This document shows positions 37,013-45,980 of a stretch of DNA of 64,000 nucleotides, piece after piece. The DNA is taken from the NCBI GenBank assembly GCA_020628935.1, contig JAHDEG010000006.1, positions 62,001 to 126,000 of the forward strand, given 5' to 3'. Source of the stretch: Flavobacteriales bacterium. Its GTDB lineage: Bacteria > Bacteroidota > Bacteroidia > Flavobacteriales_G > JALEGO01. The notes beneath the pieces were generated by a model, which was given only the letters and a program-made list of their open reading frames with translations, was not told the origin of the DNA and searched no databases. The number at the start of each line of letters is the position of its first letter. Positions within the stretch are counted from its first letter, which is position 1. The translations under genes were made by a program, and so were the position numbers.

Positions 37013-37924
37013 ATGTACTTTCTTTTTAAATCAAATAAAAGCTTTGTTCTAATAATAGCAATATTAACTTGTTTGTTGTTGTTTAACACTAGTAATGCTA
37101 CCTCAGCAATATACATGCTAAATGGAAACATGAATTGGTTAATTACTATTTTCACAAATGTTTTGATAGTAACTAACTGCGTACTTTTTAACATTTCATT
37201 AGAAAAAAACAACTTAATATCTAAACCGTCACACGTTCCTATTATTACTTATATGCTAGTACTAGTAGGTGCTTTTTATATTTGTAAAATTGATTTTCAG
37301 GTAATTTTAAGCCTAGCAATCACCCAATTTGCATACCATCTACTAAATTCTGCTGAAATCGCTAAACCAAGTATTGGTCAATATTTTAATGTCGGGTGCC
37401 TACTGGGTATAGCTAGTTTACTTTTTTTTCCAGCGTGTATATTAGTAGCTATGCCTTTAATGTTTATTAGTATTTATACTAAGTTTAGTACAAAATATTA
37501 TCTAAACACAATGTTGGGGTTTGTTCTGCCTTTTTTAATTTTTTGGGCGGTGAATTATCTGCTTTATTTTAGTTTTGAGTGGTATTTAAGCTTTCCAGAA
37601 CAAAAGAATCCTAATTCGTTAAGAGTTGCACATTTAATTGGTCTTATATACATATTTATTATTACAATGTTAGGTGTGATTTATACGTTAAAGAAATTTA
37701 CAAACTATTCACTCTCCTCAAAAAAAGCATTAGGTGTGTCTGTAATTGCCGCAATAGCTATTTTTGTTAGCTTCATGTTATTTAAGCAATATAAACTTAT
37801 ACTGTTTGTTTCACCTTTATTAGCTTTAGCTATTAGCAAATATGTTGTGGAATCAAAAAACAGTTGGGTGTCAGAAGCTGTTTTAAGCGGGTTACTAATT
37901 TCAATTATACTATCACAATTTTAA
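37013..37924 (+). CDS. DUF6427-type integral membrane protein
   Basis: The 303-residue protein consists mainly of hydrophobic segments: FVLIIAILTCLLLF near 13-26, a second at about 45-60, and further helices along the length (LLGIASLLFFPACILVAMPLMFI, LNTMLGFVLPFLIFWAVNYLL). I count eight or more likely spans. I recall the family (DUF6427) as common in Flavobacteriales and without function. It starts two bases after ppx. Its end overlaps the end of gmk by 12 bases on the opposite strand, so no room remains for a terminator. Confidence 0.65.
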   Translation: MYFLFKSNKSFVLIIAILTCLLLFNTSNATSAIYMLNGNMNWLITIFTNVLIVTNCVLFNISLEKNNLISKPSHVPIITYMLVLVGAFYICKIDFQVILSLAITQFAYHLLNSAEIAKPSIGQYFNVGCLLGIASLLFFPACILVAMPLMFISIYTKFSTKYYLNTMLGFVLPFLIFWAVNYLLYFSFEWYLSFPEQKNPNSLRVAHLIGLIYIFIITMLGVIYTLKKFTNYSLSSKKALGVSVIAAIAIFVSFMLFKQYKLILFVSPLLALAISKYVVESKNSWVSEAVLSGLLISIILSQF

Positions 37925-38491
37925 AAACTCTGAAATAATTGAAACTGTTTCATCAACAGCAATCTCAACATCTTCGTTTAAAACTATTTTATCAAACTTA
38001 TCTGCTAAGCTCATCTCTTGGCTTGCTTTATTAACGCGCATGTTAATTTTTTCTACAGACTCTGTATTTCTTTTTTCCAATCGGTTTCGTAAGGCTTCTA
38101 CTGAGGGTGGTTTAATAAAAATAGAAAGGGCATTTTCTCCGAAGTATTTCTTAAGGTTTAATCCTCCAATAACATCTAAGTCAAAAATAACGGTACTGCC
38201 TTTAGCCCATATTCTTTCTATTTCTGACTTAAGGGTGCCATAAAATTGGTCGGGGTAAACTTCTTCCCATTCAATAAACATATTATCATTAATATGCTTT
38301 TTAAAGCCGTCTACACCAACAAAATAATAATCTACTTCTTGCTTTTCGTCTCCTCGCCTCGCCCTGCTTGTTGCAGAAACAGAAAACTCTAAGCCAAGGC
38401 TTTTATTATCAAGTAAATGCTTGACAATGGTTGTTTTACCCGCGCCTGATGGAGCAGAAACAATTATGCATTTACCTGTGGGTGCTTTCAT
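37913..38491 (-). CDS. gmk: Guanylate kinase
   Basis: Gmk converts GMP to GDP with ATP. The 192-residue protein has the P-loop SAPSGAGKTTIVKHLL at about 12-27, the GMP-binding region (SVSATSRARRGDEKQEVDYYFV), EWEEVYPDQFYGTLKSEI, and the LID segment (IFIKPPS, LRNRLEKRNTES). Length is normal. It is last in the minus-strand order queG, EamA transporter, yicC, gmk. The 3' end overlaps the DUF6427 gene by 12 bases. Confidence 0.96.
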   Translation of the reverse strand: MKAPTGKCIIVSAPSGAGKTTIVKHLLDNKSLGLEFSVSATSRARRGDEKQEVDYYFVGVDGFKKHINDNMFIEWEEVYPDQFYGTLKSEIERIWAKGSTVIFDLDVIGGLNLKKYFGENALSIFIKPPSVEALRNRLEKRNTESVEKINMRVNKASQEMSLADKFDKIVLNEDVEIAVDETVSIISEFLKL

Positions 38492-38539
38492 TGTTTAAAA
38501 TTAGCAAATAATAAAACTCAATACTAATGTTTTTATGCG

Positions 38540-39424
38540 TTATAAAATGTTAGCACATTGTTCTTTAATCTTTTCTAACTCATCTTTCATTTTAACAACC
38601 ACTTTTTGAATATCTAAATCATTCGCTTTAGATCCTGTAGTGTTAATTTCTCTTCCTATTTCTTGACAAATAAAGTTTAACTTTCTTCCCTTAACCTCAA
38701 GTGTATCCATAGTTTCAATAAAAAAATCACAGTGGGCTTTAAGTCTTTGTTTTTCCTCTGAAATATCTATTTTTTCGGCATAATAAAGTAGCTCTTGTTC
38801 TAACCTTGATCTGTCTAACTGGTCGTTATCAATAAACTCTTGTAAACGCTCGTTAATTTTAGCTCGTTTTCTTTCCATTCTTAACGGATCAAAACTAGCT
38901 ACATCGTTTGATAAGCTATTAATGAGTGTGATTCGCTCAACCATTTCATCATAAAGTTTTTCACCTTCTTGTTTTCTAAACTCAACTACTTTCTGTAAAA
39001 CCTCTATAAATGTATTTTTAACAAATGTTTCATCAATTATAACCTCTTCCTCCTCTTCTTGTTCAAGTACATTAGGCAACCTTAATACATCAGCAAAGCT
39101 TATTACCTGAGTTTTTATAGGTGAGTTTTCTGCTATTATGTTTAACTGATCTAGGTAATCAGAAACTATGCTTTTATTAATGTTTAATTTTTTTTCGAAC
39201 TGTTCTTTTTTGAAGGATATATTTACCTCTATTTTACCCCTAAACAATGTCTCTGAAGCCAGCTTGCGTAAATCTATTTCCAAATGCTTCATTGAATTAG
39301 GAATTCTAAGAAAAATATCAGCTCCTTTTTGACTGTTAAGTGTTTTAACCTCAACAATAAGCTCAAATTGACCATCGTTTTTTTCTACTCGACCATATCC
39401 GGTCATTGATTGCGTACTAGACAT
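38540..39424 (-). CDS. yicC: YicC/YloC-family endoribonuclease
   Basis: The 294-residue protein has the N-terminal YicC motif SMTGYGR (about 6-12) followed by EVKTLNSQKGADIFLRIP, and the C-terminal DUF1732 part (EELLYYAEKIDISEEKQRLKAH; GRKLNFICQEIGREINTTGSKAND). YicC-type proteins have endoribonuclease activity. The gene lies upstream of gmk, a pairing often found in bacteria. Its start overlaps the end of the EamA gene by 8 bases. Confidence 0.93.
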   Translation of the reverse strand: MSSTQSMTGYGRVEKNDGQFELIVEVKTLNSQKGADIFLRIPNSMKHLEIDLRKLASETLFRGKIEVNISFKKEQFEKKLNINKSIVSDYLDQLNIIAENSPIKTQVISFADVLRLPNVLEQEEEEEVIIDETFVKNTFIEVLQKVVEFRKQEGEKLYDEMVERITLINSLSNDVASFDPLRMERKRAKINERLQEFIDNDQLDRSRLEQELLYYAEKIDISEEKQRLKAHCDFFIETMDTLEVKGRKLNFICQEIGREINTTGSKANDLDIQKVVVKMKDELEKIKEQCANIL

Positions 39425-40316
39425 TAATTTTTGATTTACTTTTAAAACTTACTAAATATACAGCTATACAAATTAAAGATCCTCCCAAAACCTTTATTAA
39501 GGTGAGCTCGTCTTTACCTAATAGTATTGCAACGGTTGTTGCAATAAGCGGCTGAAGATAAATGTACACACTTACTGTTGTAGGGGGTAATTTACTTATA
39601 GCATAAAAATTTAGTAAATAGGTGAAAATGGTTGTACATATAACTACAAAAGCCAACTCACACCACACTTTAGTAGGGATAACACTATAATCGGCACTAA
39701 TAAACTCACCTAATCCGAAAGGAGCTACAATTAACAAACCAAATAAAAATATCCACTTTAAAACCGTAATGCCGTTGTACTTTTGAGTAATTGATTTAAC
39801 TAAAATTATATACAAGCCATAGCTTAGGGCATTAATAAATACAAATAAATCTCCTATAAACGTAGTTGCTGCAAACTCAAGCTTTTTATTTAATAGCAGT
39901 ATAGTTAAACTACCTGTTATACCTAAAATTGCTCCCAAAACTTTACGAGACGTTATTTTATCTTTTAGTATTATAGTTGAAAGTATCATTACAATTACCG
40001 GTGCTCCTAACATTAAAATAGATGCGTTAATCGGACCGGTTATACTTAGGCCCTTAAAAAAACAAAGCATGTTTATACCTACACCAAACATGCCACATAA
40101 AAAGATTCTAGGGAAATCTTCTTTACTGATTTTTTTGGGTGTATTTGAAAAAGAAGAAATGGTTGTAAACACAATTAAACCAACGGCAACCCTAATAAAA
40201 ACAAGACCAAACGGACCAATGTATTCTGGTATAATATCTTTCGCCCAAACAAATGCAAGGCCATAAAATAAAGCTACCAAAAATAAGGCTCCATGTGCTT
40301 TAACTTTTAGGCTCAT
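39417..40316 (-). CDS. EamA-family drug/metabolite transporter
   Basis: The 299-residue protein is in the DMT superfamily, with two EamA repeats of about 5 hydrophobic segments each. The first spans [19 protein letters not shown] to [13 protein letters not shown]; the second spans [19 protein letters not shown] to [14 protein letters not shown]. The terminal conserved regions fit ([22 protein letters not shown]). The substrate is unknown. It overlaps queG by 17 bases at its start and yicC by 8 bases at its end, so it sits within a translationally linked operon. Confidence 0.88.
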   Translation of the reverse strand: MSLKVKAHGALFLVALFYGLAFVWAKDIIPEYIGPFGLVFIRVAVGLIVFTTISSFSNTPKKISKEDFPRIFLCGMFGVGINMLCFFKGLSITGPINASILMLGAPVIVMILSTIILKDKITSRKVLGAILGITGSLTILLLNKKLEFAATTFIGDLFVFINALSYGLYIILVKSITQKYNGITVLKWIFLFGLLIVAPFGLGEFISADYSVIPTKVWCELAFVVICTTIFTYLLNFYAISKLPPTTVSVYIYLQPLIATTVAILLGKDELTLIKVLGGSLICIAVYLVSFKSKSKINV

Positions 40317-41244
40317 TACTTTTGTTTTTTAAAAATTGAATGTTGCGCTTCAAGCCTTCAAATTTAGTTCTTTTTACTGCCGTTTTTTTAAATACTTCGT
40401 TAAAGGTTTCTTTCGTTAACTCCTGCCATTCGGTTTTGTTCATCCCTAACAGCTTAGAGTGTGGTGAAAAAAGTGGTTCGTTGTGGGGTTTAGAAAAACG
40501 GTTCCAAGGGCAAACATCCTGACAAATATCACAGCCAAACATCCAGTTTTCAAACTTTCCAGAAACATCCTTTGGTATTTCTTCTTTCAATTCTATTGTA
40601 AAGTAAGATATACACTTAGAGCCGTCAACTTTATAAGGCTCATGAATAGCATCCGTTGGGCAAGCATCAATACATTTAGTGCATGTGCCACAGTAATCTT
40701 TAATTGGGCCGTCCACATCTAGCTCTAAATCAATAATCAACTCGGCTAAAAAAAAGAATGAGCCTGCTTTTGGGTTAATTAAATTTGCATTTTTACCTAT
40801 CCATCCTAGCCCACTTTTAGCTGCCCAGGCTTTTTCTAAAACGGGTGCAGAATCTACAAAAACTCTTCCTTCAACCTCTCCTATACGACTATGTATTTCT
40901 TGTAAAAACCGTTTTAATTTATCCTTCACTACAAAATGATAATCTTGCCCATATGCGTATTTAGATATTTTATGGGAGGATGTTTCATCTTGTTGTTTGG
41001 ACGGATAGTAATTATACATTAAAGAAACTACTGACTTAGAGCCAGGCACCAGTTTTTGAGGATCTAAACGTTTATCGAAATGGTTTTGCATGTAATGCAT
41101 TTTACCGTGCATGTTTTTGTTTAACCAATCTTCTAGTCGAGGGGCTTCTTCTTTTAAAAACCCTGATTTTGAAACACCACAAAATGCAAAGCCCAATTCA
41201 TGGGCAATATTTTTAACTATTTGGGTATAACTTTGTTTCAACAC
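40300..41244 (-). CDS. queG: Epoxyqueuosine reductase
   Basis: QueG reduces epoxyqueuosine to queuosine in tRNA anticodons using cobalamin and iron-sulfur clusters. The 314-residue protein has the N-terminal domain ([25 protein letters not shown], a hallmark) and two 4Fe-4S binding motifs, [12 protein letters not shown] near 190 and [11 protein letters not shown] near 245. The C-terminal HEAT-like extension of some QueG is absent. The start appears to be a GTG at 41244, or the adjacent TTG at 41241. It begins the minus-strand operon. Confidence 0.93.
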   Translation of the reverse strand: MLKQSYTQIVKNIAHELGFAFCGVSKSGFLKEEAPRLEDWLNKNMHGKMHYMQNHFDKRLDPQKLVPGSKSVVSLMYNYYPSKQQDETSSHKISKYAYGQDYHFVVKDKLKRFLQEIHSRIGEVEGRVFVDSAPVLEKAWAAKSGLGWIGKNANLINPKAGSFFFLAELIIDLELDVDGPIKDYCGTCTKCIDACPTDAIHEPYKVDGSKCISYFTIELKEEIPKDVSGKFENWMFGCDICQDVCPWNRFSKPHNEPLFSPHSKLLGMNKTEWQELTKETFNEVFKKTAVKRTKFEGLKRNIQFLKNKSNEPKS

Positions 41245-41282
41245 AGGTTGCTAATTACACCAAAGGTATTACTTTAGATGCT

Positions 41283-41687
41283 ATGCTTGAGAATTCAGAA
41301 AAATGTTATGTCTTTTTTGATGGATATTGTGTTTTATGTAATTCGTTTGTTCAATTTTTAATAAAAATTGACAAAAAAAACAAGCTCCTGTTTGGGAGTA
41401 TTCAGGGTGAAACAGCTAAAAAGCTTCTTAATAAAAATGCGCTTCAAAATCTTTCCTCGGTACTTGTATTACACAATAAAAGAGTGTTTATTAAATCTTC
41501 TGCAAGCTTACATATATTTAAGGTTTTGGGAGGGTTTTGGAAGTTGCTGTTGGCTCTAAAAATATTCCCAAAATGGTTTAGAGACCTTGCTTACGACTTT
41601 ATTGCAAAAAACAGATATCGTTGGTTTGGTAAGCGGGAGCAATGTCGTTTGCCTAATGAAAGTGAAAAACAAAAAATTTTGCCATAG
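41283..41687 (+). CDS. DCC-family (DUF393) thiol-disulfide oxidoreductase-like protein
   Basis: The 134-residue protein has the family motif FFDGYCVLCNSFVQFLI (DxxCxxC, cysteines about 17 and 20). LLFGSIQGETAKKLL and the C-terminal YRWFGKREQCRLP are family features. The fold is probably thioredoxin-like. The partner and substrate are unknown. The gene is divergent from queG, 38 bases apart. Confidence 0.88.
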   Translation: MLENSEKCYVFFDGYCVLCNSFVQFLIKIDKKNKLLFGSIQGETAKKLLNKNALQNLSSVLVLHNKRVFIKSSASLHIFKVLGGFWKLLLALKIFPKWFRDLAYDFIAKNRYRWFGKREQCRLPNESEKQKILP

Positions 41688-41712
41688 CAAGGATGAATTA
41701 ATAATATATTTG
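41679..41712 (+). promoter_or_regulatory. Candidate promoter before the TIGR02117 gene
   Basis: TTG at 41679-41681 and TATATTTG at 41705-41712 are separated by 23 bases, at the long end of the Bacteroidota range. The -7 match is exact. The -33 TTG falls in the 3' end of the DCC gene. Confidence 0.6.
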
Positions 41713-41735
41713 CCAAAAAATTAAATACAATTAAA

Positions 41736-42440
41736 ATGATTGGGCTTTTATATGGATTAATTGCGTTTATGATTTTGTTTCCCATTGCTTACTTCTCGTT
41801 TGTAGAAATTGCAAAATATATTCCTGTAAACAACAACTATCGTTTCTATGAAAATAGTGACATTACTATTTATGTAGTATCGAACGGAAAACACACCGAT
41901 TTTATGTTACCAAGTAAAAACAACGTTTTTAATTGGATTAACTACCTTAACTCTAACAACTTCAAGCAACCACACAACCCACAATATCTTAGCATAGGCT
42001 GGGGAGACAAGGGATTTTTCATTGATACACCAGAGTGGGAAGACTTAACTTTTAAAACATTTGCCAATGCTTTGTTTTGGCCTTCACCAACCGCAATGCA
42101 TACTACATATGTTTATGAAAAGCCCGCATTCAACAATAACGTAAGTGAAATTAAAATTAGCATTAATCAATATGAGCTGTTGGTAAATTATATTACCGAT
42201 CATTTTCAGCAAAATAAAAACATCCCCATAAAAATAAATTGTAAAAGTCATTACGGTACAAATGATTGTTTTTTTGAAGCTCATAAAAGCTATCACGCAT
42301 TCAGAACTTGCAATAACTGGACAAATATAGGGTTAAAAAAAATGGGGGTTAAAACCGCTGTATGGGCACCTTTGGCCTCTAATGTAATGCATCACTTACC
42401 AAAACCAGCAAAACAAGAAGAGCGTATTTCTGTTGTGTAA
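41736..42440 (+). CDS. TIGR02117/DUF2459-family exported protein
   Basis: The 234-residue protein has one N-terminal hydrophobic helix (LLYGLIAFMILFPIAYFSFV) and a soluble part. VVSNGKHTDFMLP near 50-62, IGWGDKGFFIDTPEW near 90-103, YGTNDCFFEAHKSYHAFRTC and NWTNIGLKKMGVKTAVWAP are the family's signatures. The conserved histidine and cysteine suggest a hydrolase-like fold, but no activity is known to me. The lipoprotein gene follows 13 bases after its stop. Confidence 0.82.
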   Translation: MIGLLYGLIAFMILFPIAYFSFVEIAKYIPVNNNYRFYENSDITIYVVSNGKHTDFMLPSKNNVFNWINYLNSNNFKQPHNPQYLSIGWGDKGFFIDTPEWEDLTFKTFANALFWPSPTAMHTTYVYEKPAFNNNVSEIKISINQYELLVNYITDHFQQNKNIPIKINCKSHYGTNDCFFEAHKSYHAFRTCNNWTNIGLKKMGVKTAVWAPLASNVMHHLPKPAKQEERISVV

Positions 42441-42453
42441 ACAAAACACGCTT

Positions 42454-43368
42454 ATGAAAACGCTTTATAAAACAATATCCTTTATATTAATCACTTTAAT
42501 TTTTGGATGTAGTAGTCAAAGTCAGACCAATGTTGGCTCAGGCAAAGTTGATTTTTCTTATTGGTTAGACGGCAAAGCAGAAGTTGCTGTTTATAGCCTA
42601 AAACAAAACAGATATAACGATATTCATGACGGGGAAGTAGTAAACGTGTTTGTTGCAGAAGACTTTTTGGAGGATAAACAAGTTAAAAACGAAACTTATA
42701 CTAGCAAAAATTCTATAAAAATTTTAAAAAATATTCGTACAACAAAATTCAATACGGGTATATATGACTATTCTATTCACACTTCATCATTTACTCCTAT
42801 CGATAGAAGTAAATATGAGCAATCTTTAAAGATTGCATGCTCTATGCAGGAGTGGTGTGGTACCAAGTATTTACAGTTAAACAGAAGAAATAGCAAGTTT
42901 AATATTAAATCATTTTCTTACTTTGAGAAAGAGGGAGATGAAACATTCACCATAAATTTAGCTACACAAGAAGATGAACTACAGAACATAGTTCGCCTAA
43001 ATCCTAAACTACTTCCACTTGGTGAAATACAGATAGTTCCTTCATTTGCTTATTTACAATTAATGCATAAAAAAGTAAAGGCATACGCTGCCACTGCCAC
43101 AAATAAAGGCTATAAAAGAAATGATTTTGAAGGAGAAAACCTAAACGTGTACTCATTACAAATAAAAGACTTACAAAAAACCCTGCAAATATATTACGAA
43201 GCCAATGCACCATATAAAATAGTTGGGTGGAAGGAAAGCTACCCTTCTGCCTTTGATGGTAAAATAAGAACTACAGTTGTTACTTTAAAAAGTGTTCAAA
43301 GACTAGCTTATTGGGGCTTAAACTCAAAATCAGATAGCACAAAAAGAGTTGAATTAGGTCTGGATTAA
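42454..43368 (+). CDS. Conserved lipoprotein (annotated elsewhere as 'septum formation inhibitor Maf')
   Basis: From the ATG at 42454 the protein has 304 residues with a lipobox (LIFGCSSQ, cysteine about 19). I prefer this start over the TTG at 42433 because it gives a clean lipoprotein signal. The mature part contains VDFSYWLDGKAEVAVYSL, CSMQEWCGTKYLQLN and YYEANAPYKIVGWKESYPS. I recall that databases call such Flavobacteriales lipoproteins 'Maf', but it has no resemblance to the nucleotide pyrophosphatase fold, so this name is not trusted. Function is unknown. Confidence 0.75.
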   Translation: MKTLYKTISFILITLIFGCSSQSQTNVGSGKVDFSYWLDGKAEVAVYSLKQNRYNDIHDGEVVNVFVAEDFLEDKQVKNETYTSKNSIKILKNIRTTKFNTGIYDYSIHTSSFTPIDRSKYEQSLKIACSMQEWCGTKYLQLNRRNSKFNIKSFSYFEKEGDETFTINLATQEDELQNIVRLNPKLLPLGEIQIVPSFAYLQLMHKKVKAYAATATNKGYKRNDFEGENLNVYSLQIKDLQKTLQIYYEANAPYKIVGWKESYPSAFDGKIRTTVVTLKSVQRLAYWGLNSKSDSTKRVELGLD

Positions 43369-43382
43369 TCACTCTGTTCTTC

Positions 43383-43424
43383 AAAAAAAGGGAAACATCT
43401 ATTAAAAGATGTTTCCCTTTTTTT
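43383..43424. terminator. Bidirectional terminator between the lipoprotein and tRNA-Gln genes
   Basis: AAAAAAAGGGAAACATCT (43383-43400) pairs fully with 43407-43424 across a 6-base loop. A-run and T-run on both sides make it work for the plus-strand lipoprotein gene and the minus-strand tRNA. Confidence 0.9.
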
Positions 43425-43425
43425 G

Positions 43426-43496
43426 TTGTCCGGGAAGGACTCGAACCCTCAACAAAGGTACCAAAAACCCATGTGTTACCATTACACCACCGGACA
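43426..43496 (-). tRNA. tRNA-Gln (TTG)
   Basis: A 71-base cloverleaf: acceptor stem TGTCCGG/CCGGACA, D-arm GTGT/ACAC, anticodon loop TTTTGGT with anticodon TTG, T-loop TTCGAGT in a GAGGG/CCTTC stem. The anticodon stem has one mismatch and one G-U pair. Discriminator is A; CCA is not encoded. Confidence 0.92.
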
Positions 43497-43506
43497 ATTC
43501 AGAATT

Positions 43507-43537
43507 CAAAATTAGTATTTTTTTAGTTAACAGTCAA
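43507..43537 (-). promoter_or_regulatory. Promoter of tRNA-Gln
   Basis: Read on the minus strand, TTG (43535-43537) is followed after 20 bases by TAATTTTG (43507-43514), about 10 bases before the tRNA 5' end. Confidence 0.7.
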
Positions 43538-43652
43538 TTGGTTTATAAAACTTTTAAATAATTATTTTTGTTTGGTGTTAAAACCCTATAAAAATGGCGT
43601 AAACAGGTTGTTTACTTTTCTGCTTACACATAAATCGTTAAATTTAAAACAC

Positions 43653-44768
43653 ATGCAGGTTTACAAAAAATTTCTACTCTTAATCGTGTTTTGTATTAGT
43701 CTTTACTCATGCAAAAAAGACCCCATAATTAACCAAGAGTTTATTGGTGAACCTGTTGATACTATAATTGGCAACACGCCTGTAGTGTACGATCCGCAGC
43801 CTTATAATATCACATTTCCTGAGTGGTTTAACATAAACCCTATAATACCAGCTGACAACCCTTTAACGGTAGATGGAGTTGCTCTGGGTAGAAAGTTATT
43901 TTACGACCCTATTTTATCTGGTGATAGTAGCCAACCCTGCTCTAGCTGCCACAAACAAGAGTTTGCTTTTACCGATGGCTTAGTTACCAGCACAGGTATT
44001 GATGGAATAAACGGCAATAGAAACTCAATGGCTATCATAAACATGGCGTACACGTTTGGCCTAGCTTGGGATGGATCTGCAGAAACACCAGAAGACCAAG
44101 CATTAGAACCCGTACCTAACCCTATTGAAATGCACTTACCATGGAATGAGGCCGTAGAACGATTAAAAAACCACCCCAATTACCCTACTGATTTTTACAA
44201 AGCATTTGGAACAACAGAAATTGACTCTATGCACGCAGCCAAAGCACTGGGGCAATTTATGAGAATTTTGGTATCCTCCAATGCTAAAATTGATGATGTA
44301 TTTAAAACAGACCCCCTAAATTTATCCATCTTAACCGAATCAGAATTTAATGGTTATGTAATTTATACTTCTGAGGATGGAGATTGCTTTCATTGCCATG
44401 GTTTACCACTAACTACCGACAATGAATTTCATAATAACGGACTAGACGAAACATTTACCGATTTAGGCAGAGCTCTAGTTACCGGAAATGCGTTAGACGA
44501 AGGTAAATTTAGAAGTACCACACTGAGAAACATTGAGCTTACCGCACCATACATGCACGATGGCAGGTTTGCAACCTTAGAAGACGTTTTACAGCATTAT
44601 AACGAAGGATTACATTTTTCTGAAACGTTAGACCCCTTAATGAAAAACATTGACCAAGGAGGATTACTTTTAGAACCCGAAGAATTAAACGATTTATTGG
44701 CCTTTTTAAAAACCTTTACCGATGAAACGTTTATTACCAATACAGAGTACTCCAATCCTTTTAATTAA
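43653..44768 (+). CDS. Di-haem cytochrome c peroxidase / MauG-family lipoprotein
   Basis: From the ATG at 43653 the protein has 371 residues with a lipobox (SLYSCKKD). Two CxxCH haem sites are visible, CSSCH and CFHCH. The family motifs FYDPILSGDSSQPCSSCHKQEFAFTDG and FRSTTLRNIELTAPYMHDGRF are present, with the histidine of YMHDGRF. It is likely a periplasmic peroxidase or MauG-like oxidase anchored in a membrane. A longer frame to 43572 lacks a signal peptide. The sigma-54 regulator gene follows 25 bases downstream. Confidence 0.9.
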   Translation: MQVYKKFLLLIVFCISLYSCKKDPIINQEFIGEPVDTIIGNTPVVYDPQPYNITFPEWFNINPIIPADNPLTVDGVALGRKLFYDPILSGDSSQPCSSCHKQEFAFTDGLVTSTGIDGINGNRNSMAIINMAYTFGLAWDGSAETPEDQALEPVPNPIEMHLPWNEAVERLKNHPNYPTDFYKAFGTTEIDSMHAAKALGQFMRILVSSNAKIDDVFKTDPLNLSILTESEFNGYVIYTSEDGDCFHCHGLPLTTDNEFHNNGLDETFTDLGRALVTGNALDEGKFRSTTLRNIELTAPYMHDGRFATLEDVLQHYNEGLHFSETLDPLMKNIDQGGLLLEPEELNDLLAFLKTFTDETFITNTEYSNPFN

Positions 44769-44793
44769 AACTTAATCTTCTTACCTTTCTAAA

Positions 44794-45960
44794 ATGAGTT
44801 CAATTTTAATTATTGATGACGAAAAAAGCATCAGAAACACACTTCGTGAAATATTAGAATACGAAAAATTTAAAGTAGAGGATGCCGAAGATGGTAAAAA
44901 AGGACTAGAATTAATAAGAAGTAAGGATTACGGGCTAGTAATGTGCGATATTAAAATGCCAGAAATGGATGGCCTTGAGCTATTAGAACGCGCCAGCATA
45001 TTAAAGCCAGAAACACCAATAGTTATGATTTCTGGTCACGGAACCATTGACACAGCAGTTGAAGCTCTAAAAAAAGGTGCATACGATTTTATAGCAAAGC
45101 CACTAGACTTAAACAGAATATTGGTTACGGTAAGAAACGCGTTAGATAAAAACACACTAGTTGCCGAAACAAAACAACTAAAGCGAAAAATAAATAAGTC
45201 GAAAGCAATTGAAATTATTGGTGAATCTGATTGTATTAACGAAATAAAAGCAATGATTAATAAAGTTGCACCAACCGAAGCTAGAGTTCTTGTTACGGGA
45301 GGAAACGGATGCGGTAAAGAGCTTGTTGCAAGGCAGCTACACCAAAAAAGCGAAAGAGCAAAAGGCCCTTTTATTGAAGTAAATTGCGCTGCTATACCCT
45401 CTGAACTTATTGAAAGCGAATTGTTTGGGCACGAGAAAGGCGCGTTTACCTCAGCTGTAAAAACCCGTCAAGGTAAGTTTGAACAAGCAAATGGAGGCAC
45501 CATTTTTTTAGATGAAATTGGCGATATGAGCCTATCTGCGCAAGCGAAAGTGTTAAGGGCATTGCAAGAAAACAAAATAACACGTGTTGGGGGAGATAAA
45601 GAAATAAAAGTAAATGTGCGAGTTGTTGCTGCCACCAATAAAAATTTAAAAGAAGAAATAAAAGAAAAGAATTTTAGGGAGGATTTATATCATCGGTTGG
45701 GCGTAATTCTTATACATGTACCCGATTTAAATGATAGAAGAGATGATGTACCTCTTTTAGCGAATCATTTTTTAGAACTTATTTCTAAAGAGTACGGAAG
45801 CATTAAAAAAGATATTACCAATGAAGGATTAGAACTTCTTAAAACTCATAATTGGACAGGAAACATTAGAGAATTACGTAACACTATTGAGCGACTAATT
45901 ATTTTAGGAGAAACTCCTATTTCGGCTAACGATATTAAGAAGTTTGTTTTGGTTAAATAG
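44794..45960 (+). CDS. Sigma-54 response regulator without a DNA-binding domain
   Basis: The 388-residue protein has a receiver domain with phospho-acceptor D52 (CDIKMPEMDG) and K102. An AAA+ sigma-54 domain follows: Walker A GGNGCGKE at 169-176, GAFTSA at 216-221 (classic form GAFTGA) and Walker B IFLDEIGD at 237-244. VRVVAATNKNLKEEI and NWTGNIRELRNTIERLI complete the AAA+ region. The sequence stops after this domain, so the usual Fis-type helix-turn-helix is absent. No histidine kinase is adjacent. It lies 25 bases after the peroxidase gene. Phosphorylation is probably how it is switched on. Confidence 0.9.
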   Translation: MSSILIIDDEKSIRNTLREILEYEKFKVEDAEDGKKGLELIRSKDYGLVMCDIKMPEMDGLELLERASILKPETPIVMISGHGTIDTAVEALKKGAYDFIAKPLDLNRILVTVRNALDKNTLVAETKQLKRKINKSKAIEIIGESDCINEIKAMINKVAPTEARVLVTGGNGCGKELVARQLHQKSERAKGPFIEVNCAAIPSELIESELFGHEKGAFTSAVKTRQGKFEQANGGTIFLDEIGDMSLSAQAKVLRALQENKITRVGGDKEIKVNVRVVAATNKNLKEEIKEKNFREDLYHRLGVILIHVPDLNDRRDDVPLLANHFLELISKEYGSIKKDITNEGLELLKTHNWTGNIRELRNTIERLIILGETPISANDIKKFVLVK

Positions 45961-45980
45961 TTAATATTCATTTACTGAAT

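Noticed and set aside
42433-42453. TTG start at 42433 for the lipoprotein
   Set aside because: The ATG at 42454 starts directly before the basic n-region and gives a standard lipoprotein signal.
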